In this document: positions 1-5,402 of the stretch, in pieces | Position numbering within the stretch: the stretch's first letter is position 1 | Layout: each line of letters starts with the position of its first letter | Assembly: GCA_003221085.1 (NCBI GenBank) | Contig: QHUD01000219.1 | Span: 1 to 5,458, forward strand | Source: Gemmatimonadota bacterium | Lineage (GTDB): Bacteria; Gemmatimonadota; Gemmatimonadetes; Gemmatimonadales; GWC2-71-9 | DNA length: 5,458 nucleotides | Direction: 5' to 3' | Notes under the pieces: generated by a model | Seen by the model: the letters and a program-made list of their open reading frames with translations, nothing else | The model's database searches: none | Told to the model about the DNA's origin: nothing | Position numbers and translations under genes: made by a program

Positions 1-945
1 ACCGGCCTCGCGGTCAGCCCCGTGGGGTTCGGCGCGTGGGCCATCGGCGGCAACCGGTTCGGCAACTCCTACGGTCCCACCGACGACGCGGAGTCGCTGC
101 TCGCCGTGCGCCGCGCCTACGAGCTGGGGTGCAACTTCTTCGATACCGCGGACGTGTACGGGCACGGGCACTCGGAGGAGCTCCTGGGCCAGGCGCTCGC
201 GGGGATCCGTGAGCGCGTCATCGTCGCCACCAAGGTGGGCGGGAATTTCTACAACCGGGCGGTGAATCCGCTCTTGCTGGGCCGGATCGCCGAAGCCGTC
301 GGCCGGCCGGTCGCCGAGCTCGCGCCGGACATCCCGCTTCCGGTCACGCACGACGCCAATTTTTCTCCCGACTACGTCCGGTTTGCCGTCGAGCAGTCGC
401 TCCGGCGCCTCGCGACCGATTACGTCGACTTGCTGCAGCTCCACAACCCCGCGCTCAGCCTCATCGCCGACCCGGACACATATCGGGTGCTCGAGGACCT
501 GAAAACGGCAGGCAAGATCCGGTTCTACGGCGTGTCGGTGCACCCTCCCGAAGAGGGACTCGCCGCGGTGGAAGTGACCCGACCCGATACGGTCCAAATC
601 GTGTACAACATCGTGCGGCGCGAGGCCGAAGATCGCTTCTTCCCGGTCGCTCGCGCCGCGAACGTGGGCGTGATCGCCCGCGAGCCGCTCGCCAACGGCC
701 TGCTCGCCGGGAAGTACGGGCGGGACAGCGCCTGGGACAAGGGCGACATCCGCGCCCGCATGCCGCGCCCCTACCTGACGCAGCTCGCGGCGGTGGCGGA
801 GCGGGTGAAGAACCTGGCCGGCCAGGCAGGGGTGACGCCGGCGCAGCTGGCCCTCCGGTTCGTGCTGGACAACGAGGCGGTGTCGGTCGTGATTGTGGGC
901 ATGAAGACCGTGGCGCAGGTGGAAGACAACCTTTCTTTGGAGTAA
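1..945 (+). CDS. Aldo/keto reductase, 5'-partial
   Basis: This is a probable NADPH-dependent oxidoreductase of the aldo/keto reductase superfamily, a cytosolic (beta/alpha)8 barrel; the substrate cannot be told. The frame is open to the first base and reads TGLAVSPVGFGAWAIGG, the usual AKR N-terminus, so the true start lies just outside the window and the GTG at 22 is internal. Counting the codon at base 1 as residue 1, the catalytic tetrad is complete: Asp48 and Tyr53 (FDTADVYG), Lys78 (VATKVGG) and His148 (LLQLHNP). The C-terminal cofactor-loop motif IVGMKTVAQVEDN is also present. Two oddities: about 25-30 extra residues lie between the Lys and His motifs (around residues 87-122), and the protein stops at EDNLSLE, about 20-30 residues earlier than most relatives. 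It is the first visible gene of a tight + strand cluster, and its last codons carry the ribosome binding site of the next gene. Family assignment is secure. Confidence 0.93.
   Translation, partial: TGLAVSPVGFGAWAIGGNRFGNSYGPTDDAESLLAVRRAYELGCNFFDTADVYGHGHSEELLGQALAGIRERVIVATKVGGNFYNRAVNPLLLGRIAEAVGRPVAELAPDIPLPVTHDANFSPDYVRFAVEQSLRRLATDYVDLLQLHNPALSLIADPDTYRVLEDLKTAGKIRFYGVSVHPPEEGLAAVEVTRPDTVQIVYNIVRREAEDRFFPVARAANVGVIAREPLANGLLAGKYGRDSAWDKGDIRARMPRPYLTQLAAVAERVKNLAGQAGVTPAQLALRFVLDNEAVSVVIVGMKTVAQVEDNLSLE
939..942 (+). promoter_or_regulatory. Ribosome binding site GGAG for the cyclophilin gene
   Basis: GGAG lies inside the last codons of the reductase gene. It is only 2 nt from the ATG at 945 but 5 nt from the ATG at 948. 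The better spacing, together with the usual cyclophilin N-terminus (MPNKQAVFET), favours 948 as the start. Confidence 0.6.
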
Positions 946-947
946 TG

Positions 948-1397
948 ATGCCGAACAAACAAGCCGTCTTCGAAACCGCGAAGGGCACGATCAACGTGGA
1001 ATTGTTCGCCGACGAGGTGCCGGGCACCGTCGCCAACTTCGAGAAGCTCGCAAACTCGGGATTCTACGACGGCACCAAGTTCCACCGCGTGATCCCCAAC
1101 TTCATGATTCAGGGTGGTGATCCCATTTCGAAGACCGGGAAAGGACGCGCAGGCACTGGGGGCCCCGGCTACACCATCAAGTGCGAGACCCAGAAGAACG
1201 TCCACAAGCACGTGGCGGGGACGCTGTCCATGGCCCACGCCGGCAAGGACACCGGCGGGAGCCAGTTCTTCATCTGTCATTCCCCCCAGCCGCACCTGGA
1301 CGGCGTCCACACCGTTTTCGGACAGGTCACCAAGGGACTGGACGTGGTCAACAAGATTGCGCAGAACGACGAAGTGAAATCGATTCGAGTGAAATGA
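948..1397 (+). CDS. Cyclophilin-type peptidyl-prolyl cis-trans isomerase
   Basis: This enzyme catalyses cis-trans isomerisation of Xaa-Pro bonds and helps protein folding. At 149 residues with no signal peptide it should be cytosolic, and it is a single-domain cyclophilin of normal bacterial length. Visible active-site residues are Arg47 (FHRVIP), Phe52, Met53 and Gln55 (NFMIQGGDP), Gln106 and Phe108 (GSQFFI) and His121 (DGVHTVFG). The position of human CypA Trp121, important for cyclosporin binding, is His116, as in many prokaryotic cyclophilins, so low cyclosporin sensitivity is expected (inference). An ATG at 945 overlaps the preceding stop codon (TAATG) and would add one Met; 948 is preferred for its ribosome-site spacing. 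The stop is followed 16 nt later by the next start, consistent with one transcript. ppiA/ppiB-type, but the exact orthology is not clear, so no symbol is given. Confidence 0.96.
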   Translation: MPNKQAVFETAKGTINVELFADEVPGTVANFEKLANSGFYDGTKFHRVIPNFMIQGGDPISKTGKGRAGTGGPGYTIKCETQKNVHKHVAGTLSMAHAGKDTGGSQFFICHSPQPHLDGVHTVFGQVTKGLDVVNKIAQNDEVKSIRVK

Positions 1398-1403
1398 CCA
1401 CGC

Positions 1404-1408
1404 GGAGA
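1404..1408 (+). promoter_or_regulatory. Ribosome binding site GGAGA for the DUF2911 protein
   Basis: GGAGA lies in the 16-nt gap after the cyclophilin stop, 5 nt before the ATG at 1414. It supports that start over the Met codon at 1426. Confidence 0.6.
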
Positions 1409-1413
1409 TCCGC

Positions 1414-2583
1414 ATGCATGTCCTGATGTATCTCGTCGCCGTCGCCTTGCAGGCGCCCGACAGCGAGGCGTTCGTCATCACGCTCGGCAAGGACACCATC
1501 GGCCTGGAGCGCTACACCCGTACCGCCGACCGGCTGGTGGACGACATGGTCATGCGCGACCGGGCGCCCGTGATTTTCCGGCACCTCGTCGCCACCCTCG
1601 GCGCCGACGGCCTGATCAGCCACCTCGAGGTCGACAGCAAGCCGGTCGTGGCGTCCGACGTCTCACCGATCCACGCCGTGGGTCGATTCACGAATGACGA
1701 GGCCTTCATCGATCTCACGCGGAACGGTCAGACGACCACGGCCCACGTGGTGATGGCCGACGGGCGGGGCGCGCTGCCGTTCATCAACTTCTGCTACGCC
1801 TTGTACGATCAGACCGGGCAGCGGGCCCGGAAGCTCGGAGGCTCCCCCGTGAAGGTCCCCGTGCTCGGGTTCGGCGCGACCAGCGCATTCGACCTCACGG
1901 TGACATTTCCGGCGCCCGATTCGATGGGCGTCGCGTTCGAGCGCGACGCCCCCACCCTGTTCAAGGTGGACGCCGCGGGCCGGATTCAGGGAGTGGACGG
2001 CCGCCTCACCACGCAGCAGGTGGTGGTCACCCGCGTACCGACGCTCGACCTCGAGGCCTTCGCGCGGGCCTTCGGAAACCGGCCGCTCGGCCAGCTCTCC
2101 CCCCCCGACTCGGTGCGGGCGACCATCGCGGGCGCCGCCATCGCGGTGGACTACAGCCGCCCGGCCATACGCGGACGCACGGTCTTCGGCGGCATCGTCC
2201 CGTGGAACCGGGTCTGGCGCACCGGCGCGAACCTCGCCACCCGCTTCACCACATCCGCCGACCTCGTGATCGGTGGGACTACGATCCCCAAGGGCAGCTA
2301 CAGCGTGTGGACCCTTCCCGCACCGACGGGTTGGAAGCTCATCTTCAACAAGCAGACCAAGGCGCCGTGCGAGGGCGAAGCCTGCACCGTACCGACGCGC
2401 GCCCCGCTGTGGGGCACCGACTATGCGGCGGACTCTGACTTCGCGCGCGTGGACGCGATGACCGAGCCCCTGCCCCGTCCGGTGGAGCAGTTCACCATCG
2501 CCGTGCTCCCGCAGGGCAAAGGCGGCGTCATCAGGATGGACTGGGAGAAGACGCGCATCTCGATCCCGTTCCGGCCGAAATAG
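1414..2583 (+). CDS. Probably exported protein with C-terminal DUF2911 domain
   Basis: The protein has 389 residues and an unknown biochemical role. Residues 1-14 (MHVLMYLVAVALQA) form a short hydrophobic stretch that could be a signal peptide cleaved near Ala14, although it has no Lys or Arg; export is therefore probable, not certain. Residues about 17-225 are a region rich in predicted beta strands that I cannot place in a named family. It contains one Cys (Cys127) and many alternating hydrophobic stretches. Residues about 228-389 match DUF2911: LSPPDSV at the start, RGRTVFGG then PWNRVWRTGAN (residues 254-273), LVIGGTTIPKGSYSVWTLP, WKLIFNKQT and the PVEQFTI strand near the end. Relative to the usual domain, which runs almost directly from NKQT to WGT, about 17 extra residues including Cys319 and Cys324 (PCEGEAC) are inserted. 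A disulfide or metal site there is possible but unproven. The gene sits 16 nt after the cyclophilin gene and 1 nt before the next one. Confidence 0.88.
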   Translation: MHVLMYLVAVALQAPDSEAFVITLGKDTIGLERYTRTADRLVDDMVMRDRAPVIFRHLVATLGADGLISHLEVDSKPVVASDVSPIHAVGRFTNDEAFIDLTRNGQTTTAHVVMADGRGALPFINFCYALYDQTGQRARKLGGSPVKVPVLGFGATSAFDLTVTFPAPDSMGVAFERDAPTLFKVDAAGRIQGVDGRLTTQQVVVTRVPTLDLEAFARAFGNRPLGQLSPPDSVRATIAGAAIAVDYSRPAIRGRTVFGGIVPWNRVWRTGANLATRFTTSADLVIGGTTIPKGSYSVWTLPAPTGWKLIFNKQTKAPCEGEACTVPTRAPLWGTDYAADSDFARVDAMTEPLPRPVEQFTIAVLPQGKGGVIRMDWEKTRISIPFRPK

Positions 2584-2584
2584 C

Positions 2585-3001
2585 TTGCACCTCGACTTCG
2601 CCGTCGTCGCCGACTACGCGATCGTCGATCAGGCGGGGAAGCTTTCGGTCCTGGGGATCTTTCAGCATATCTGGGTGCAGCAGTTCCCCGCCATGCACCC
2701 GCGCCTGCATCTGGTGCTCCGTCTCAAGGGCAAGCGCACCGAGATCGGCGAGCACCAGGTGCAGATCCGCCTCAGGGACGAGCAGGACGCCGAGATCCTC
2801 GGCGGCAACGGCACCGTCACCTTCGCCGAGCCGCCCGCAGGGGTGACCGACATCGAGGCCGGAGCGATTCTCGTATTCGACGTACCGTTTCCACACCCCG
2901 GCGCGTACCGCTTCGGGATCACCATCGACGGAGACGAGAAGGCGTCTGTGCCGCTCACCGTGAGTCAGCTGCCGGCGCCCCCCGCGGGCGGGAGCAACTG
3001 A
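2585..3001 (+). CDS. DUF6941-like small protein, TTG start
   Basis: This is a 138-residue cytosolic-looking protein with no signal peptide or membrane segment. The N-terminus MHLDFAVVADYAIVDQ followed by GKLSVLGIFQHIW fits the DUF6941 pattern (a start like FALLADYA, then GKLxVxGIF). The rest looks like a beta-sandwich with strands such as LHLVLRLKG, HQVQIRLRD and YRFGITIDG. The function of the family is not known to me. The start is TTG at 2585. It is the only usable start codon in this frame after the in-frame TGA at 2459-2461, because no ATG or GTG occurs in between. No Shine-Dalgarno sequence is visible, and the start lies 1 nt after the preceding TAG, so translation probably depends on termination-reinitiation from the DUF2911 gene. 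It is the last gene of the + strand cluster and ends 9 nt from the convergent DUF2059 gene. Confidence 0.83.
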   Translation: MHLDFAVVADYAIVDQAGKLSVLGIFQHIWVQQFPAMHPRLHLVLRLKGKRTEIGEHQVQIRLRDEQDAEILGGNGTVTFAEPPAGVTDIEAGAILVFDVPFPHPGAYRFGITIDGDEKASVPLTVSQLPAPPAGGSN

Positions 3002-3010
3002 TACCCGCCC
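2986..3010. terminator. GC hairpin between convergent genes, possible bidirectional terminator
   Basis: GGGCGGG (2986-2992) pairs perfectly with CCCGCCC (3004-3010) around an 11-nt loop that contains the stop codon of the DUF6941-like gene. It occupies nearly the whole convergent junction. Neither strand has a T-tract after the stem, so it is not a canonical intrinsic terminator. In DNA this GC-rich a 7-bp stem could also arise by chance. Confidence 0.35.
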
Positions 3011-3481
3011 TCACTGACTCGGCACCTTGACGCCCCGCTTCGCGAGGTCCTGCCCGACCTCGGCGCCGATGCGCGCCCCCCACTGCTGGCCCGCCTGCAT
3101 GCTCTGCACCGTGATCTCGGGCTGCACCTTCGCGAGGTGTTTCCCCACCGGCGATTCGTAGAACGCCACGAGCTGCTCGAGCTGCGCCTTGGTGAAATGC
3201 TTGTCGTAGATGGGGAGCATGGCGTCCACGAGCGTCGGCATGTCGCGGCGCGCCCGGGTCAGGAACTCGTCCCAGAACTCTTTGGGAATCCGCGGATTCG
3301 CCGCCCGCTGCGCCGGGATCGACGTCTCCATGGCGGTCACCGCCAGCGCTGCCACGTTGGTGAGCGTGAGGAGTCGCCGAATGAGTGCGGTCTTGTCGGC
3401 CGCCTGCGCCGCGGCCGGTGCCGACGGGACGAAGCTCGCCAGGCCGATCATCGCAATCAACGGAAAGAGCGCGGGTCGCAT
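3011..3481 (-). CDS. Secreted DUF2059 domain protein
   Basis: This 156-residue exported protein has unknown function. Residues 1-27 are a clear Sec signal peptide: an Arg near the start, a hydrophobic core (ALFPLIAMIGLASFV) and a likely AQA cleavage site before Ala28. The mature part is mostly helical. It carries the DUF2059 signature, MLPIYDKHFT at residues 88-97 followed by LEQLVAFYESPVGKHL at 101-116 and QSMQAGQQW at 126-134. The frame extends 11 codons further upstream to 3514, but the ATG at 3481 was chosen because it starts the signal peptide and has a well-spaced ribosome site. It lies 45 nt downstream of the broken SDR gene on the same strand, so it may share its transcript. Periplasmic location is likely if the host is diderm. 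Confidence 0.9.
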   Translation of the reverse strand: MRPALFPLIAMIGLASFVPSAPAAAQAADKTALIRRLLTLTNVAALAVTAMETSIPAQRAANPRIPKEFWDEFLTRARRDMPTLVDAMLPIYDKHFTKAQLEQLVAFYESPVGKHLAKVQPEITVQSMQAGQQWGARIGAEVGQDLAKRGVKVPSQ

Positions 3482-3486
3482 CGGAG

Positions 3487-3492
3487 TCCTTT
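3487..3492 (-). promoter_or_regulatory. Ribosome binding site AAAGGA for the DUF2059 gene
   Basis: Reading on the minus strand, AAAGGA is followed by 5 nt and then the ATG at 3481. This decides the start against the upstream Met at 3514. Confidence 0.65.
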
Positions 3493-3526
3493 CGGAATGA
3501 GGCTCCGGGAACAAGAACGTGGGCGG

Positions 3527-4238
3527 CTAGCCCCGCTGGATGTCGAGCGGGAGCCCCGGGTCCATCAGCGACAGGCCGCCATCCACCGCGATCACCTGGC
3601 CCGTGATCCACCGTGCGAATCATGTCCTGGGCGACGTCCGGCAGCGTGTTGAGGACGCTGTCCTCGATCCACCCCGGGCTGACGGCGTTCACCGTGATCC
3701 CCCGTTTCGCGAGCGCCACGGCGAAGTAGCGACACAGCGATTCCATGGCGCTCTTGGCCGCGCCCATGCCCACCCATGGCTGCCAGCTTCCGGTACGCCC
3801 GCCGGGAGCGTAGGTGATCGCGACAATTCTCCCGCCCTCACCCATCAGCGGGCACGCCGCGCGCACCGCCAACAGGAACGCCCTCGCCTGGGAGTTCATC
3901 GCGCATTCCCATTGCTCCAGCGTGATGTTCATGGGCCCCTGGTAGAAGTCGGGCACGTCGGGGCGCGCGTTGCTGACGAAGATGTCGAGCGTCCCGAACT
4001 CGCTCTTCGCCCGCGCGAACATGCGGGTGATGTCGTCGGGGCGGCACACGTCGGCCTGGACGACGAAGCCGTCGGAGCCGCGCTGCTTCACTTTGGCGAG
4101 GGTGTCCTTCGCGGCCGCTTCATTCTTGCGATAGTTGATCGCGACCTTCACGCCTTGTCCGGCGAGCTTGAGCGCGATGCCCCGGCCGATGCCGCGCGAG
4201 CTTCCGGTGATGAGTGCGTGCTTCGCGTTCTGTGCCAT
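3527..4238 (-). pseudogene. FabL/FabI-like SDR oxidoreductase, frameshifted with internal deletion
   Basis: The family is short-chain dehydrogenase/reductase, closest in motifs to enoyl-ACP reductases of the FabL/FabI kind (fatty acid synthesis, NAD(P)H-dependent). Start is ATG 4238, giving MAQNAKHALITGSSRGIGRG with the cofactor motif TGSSRGIG at residues 11-18. Other landmarks are Asp63 (ADV), SNA at 89-91, ITYAPGG at 141-147, Lys162 (GMGAAK) and NAVSPGW at 184-190. The frame stays intact to Arg208 (DMIR, codon 3615-3617). The proper C-terminus, WITGQVIAVDGG plus 15 residues ending DIQRG and a TAG at 3527-3529, is encoded in another frame from 3610 downwards. Compared with FabL, about 27-30 residues between DMIR and WITGQ are absent. 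The expected product is therefore nonfunctional unless the lesion is a sequence or assembly error. The usual catalytic Tyr is replaced: Met158 at the YxxxK position and Trp155 at the Yx6K position of FabI/FabL, while Tyr143 aligns with FabI Tyr146. Confidence 0.85.
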
Positions 4239-4240
4239 GA

Positions 4241-4248
4241 CCCCTCCC
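4241..4248 (-). promoter_or_regulatory. Ribosome binding site GGGAGGGG for the SDR gene
   Basis: On the minus strand the purine run GGGAGGGG ends 2 nt before the ATG at 4238; its GGGAGG core is 4 nt away. It decides this start over a Met at 4349, which would lie inside the upstream gene. The 61-nt gap to the upstream gene shows no convincing promoter or terminator. Confidence 0.65.
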
Positions 4249-4299
4249 GGTCGAGCCGTGGCGGCTAAAGATGCGGGCCGGCCGCCCCACTGCAACCAC

Positions 4300-4794
4300 T
4301 CAGGCGTCGCGAGCGCCGTCAGGGTCTCGCACCGGGTAGGCTTTGACAATGCCGCGGCACTGTAGCACGAGGTCGGAAAGCGCCGACCGCTCGACCGCGA
4401 ATCTGAGCCGGTGCTCCTGAGTCAGGGGATCCGGCGTGATGTCGACCACCAATTGCAGTTCGCCGGCGCGGTCGGTCGAGCGGACGACGGCGGTGAGATT
4501 GGGCTCGTCGGAGCTGAGGGTGGCGACGCCTTCGGCCACCCCTCGGGTGGACAACCGGTCGAGCGCGCCGGCCCAGCGCACCAGGTCCGGGACTCGAAGC
4601 ATCGGTCCCGTCGTCCAGATAGTCGCACCCTCGGCCCCGCACCGGACCGTAACGACGAGCCAGTTGCCCTCCCAGTAGTCCTGGGCTTCGGGCGATCGCC
4701 GATCGTGCACCCATAGCTCGAGACCCGCAATCTTCAGGTGGGACGGGCCGAGGGAGTCTGGGTCGGGGGAGAAGATCAGTGGGGCCACAGCCAT
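4300..4794 (-). CDS. Small soluble protein resembling the WapI-type immunity family
   Basis: This 164-residue protein has no signal peptide or membrane segment. After a Pro/Ser-rich leader (residues 1-20) comes an alpha/beta region: LELWVHDRR (25-33), DYWEGNWLVVTVRC (39-52), IWTTGPMLRVPDLVRWAGAL (59-78), then strands with LQLVVDITPD (113-122) and HRLRFAVERS (128-137). The YWxGNWL element, the single Trp in the next strand, the xxLVRW helix and the late RF strand recall small proteins annotated as WapI-family immunity proteins, which neutralise secreted WapA-like toxins. I recalled this by pattern only and hold it loosely. The ATG at 4794 overlaps the membrane-protein gene by 19 nt and has no good ribosome site, so translation is probably coupled. 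A GTG at 4788 is an alternative start. No toxin gene is visible in the window. A 61-nt gap separates it from the SDR gene. Confidence 0.72.
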   Translation of the reverse strand: MAVAPLIFSPDPDSLGPSHLKIAGLELWVHDRRSPEAQDYWEGNWLVVTVRCGAEGATIWTTGPMLRVPDLVRWAGALDRLSTRGVAEGVATLSSDEPNLTAVVRSTDRAGELQLVVDITPDPLTQEHRLRFAVERSALSDLVLQCRGIVKAYPVRDPDGARDA

Positions 4795-5336
4795 GCGAAG
4801 ACGCCTGCCGTGAGGAGCGCATAGACGAGCCCGTCCACCGTGCCCTTGATCGTGGTGATCCAAGAGCGACGGTACCAGATCGACATCGGCCACAGCGCCA
4901 GCGTGTACCCGAGGAACGCGGTGACGCCCACCATCCGGACGATGCCCCGGGGGCCCGCGCCGGGCGGTAGCGCGTGCGCCGCGACGTACCCCGCGAAAAT
5001 CCCGACGACCACCGAGAAGACGAACCATTGGGCGAGGTTCTTCCCCATCGCCATCGAGCCGCCCGGCATGACCGTGAACATCATGACCGGACCCTTCTTG
5101 AATTTTTCGACGAACGCCGGCGACCGCATCTCTTCGGTGCTCCCCGGCCGGGGCATCATATAGTCGCCGGGCGGGATGGCGAGCGGACGGAGCGTGTCCA
5201 TTACGCGGTCCTCGTTCGGCACCTTGAGGTAATCGCTCTTGTGCCAGCCCGTGAACATGTGCAGGACGGAGCTCGCGAGGAAAACACCAACGGCCGCCAG
5301 CAGGATCGGGAGCCACAGCGAGGCGAGCGGTGTCAT
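4776..5336 (-). CDS. Conserved four-helix integral membrane protein, function unknown
   Basis: This is a 186-residue inner-membrane protein. Hydrophobic segments lie at about residues 5-28, 103-123, 132-154 and 165-185. A soluble loop of about 75 residues (29-100) follows the first helix; it contains HKSDYLKVPNEDRVMDTLRPL and EKFKKGPVMMFTVMPGG, with many conserved-looking charged and Pro/Gly residues. The C-terminus ends FAWLWPH. I recall similar hypothetical proteins in acidobacterial and related genomes, with the order SDY, KxPxED, RPL, KFxxGP, then GLVYALxTAGxFxWLWP, but no function is known to me. The ATG at 5336 has a near-perfect ribosome site. The stop overlaps the start of the following gene by 19 nt, which ties the two as a translational pair. 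Confidence 0.88.
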   Translation of the reverse strand: MTPLASLWLPILLAAVGVFLASSVLHMFTGWHKSDYLKVPNEDRVMDTLRPLAIPPGDYMMPRPGSTEEMRSPAFVEKFKKGPVMMFTVMPGGSMAMGKNLAQWFVFSVVVGIFAGYVAAHALPPGAGPRGIVRMVGVTAFLGYTLALWPMSIWYRRSWITTIKGTVDGLVYALLTAGVFAWLWPH

Positions 5337-5340
5337 GAAG

Positions 5341-5348
5341 CCTCCTTT
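5341..5348 (-). promoter_or_regulatory. Strong ribosome binding site AAAGGAGG for the membrane protein
   Basis: On the minus strand AAAGGAGG is followed by CTTC and the ATG at 5336. It is the best Shine-Dalgarno sequence in the window and suggests this gene is translated independently of the gene upstream. The 66-nt gap 5337-5402 shows no convincing -35/-10 pair. Confidence 0.75.
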
Positions 5349-5402
5349 GGGTGGAGCTTAAGGTGCGGGCTCTCGCGGTCGCAATCAAGGATCCGTGAGT
5401 CC

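Noticed and set aside
1372..1396. Short direct repeat GTGAAAT around CGATTCG at the end of the cyclophilin gene
   Set aside because: It encodes the normal lysine-rich cyclophilin tail (EVKSIRVK), and two 7-nt copies are too short to mean anything.
771..1499. Minus-strand open frame of 242 codons
   Set aside because: It is antisense to the cyclophilin and parts of its neighbours, whose motifs are clear on the plus strand; the translation shows no family features.
3540..4268. Plus-strand open frame of 242 codons
   Set aside because: It is the mirror of the SDR gene, rich in Arg, His and Asp, with no recognisable motif; the minus-strand SDR motifs are decisive.
4271..4288. GGCCGGCC palindrome in the gap before the SDR gene
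   Set aside because: It is a chance palindrome in very GC-rich DNA; it has no spacing or partner site to suggest an operator or terminator.
2955..4349. One long minus-strand gene of 464 codons covering the SDR and beyond
   Set aside because: Homology stops at residue 208 of the SDR (start 4238). The remainder is out of frame with both the real SDR tail and the DUF2059 gene and is Arg/Gly/Ala-rich noise. The first 37 codons lie within the upstream gene and before a good ribosome site.
5360..5400. TTGATT as a possible -35 box for the membrane protein gene on the minus strand
   Set aside because: The only weak -10-like hexamer (TAAGCT) is about 22 nt away, too far for a standard promoter.
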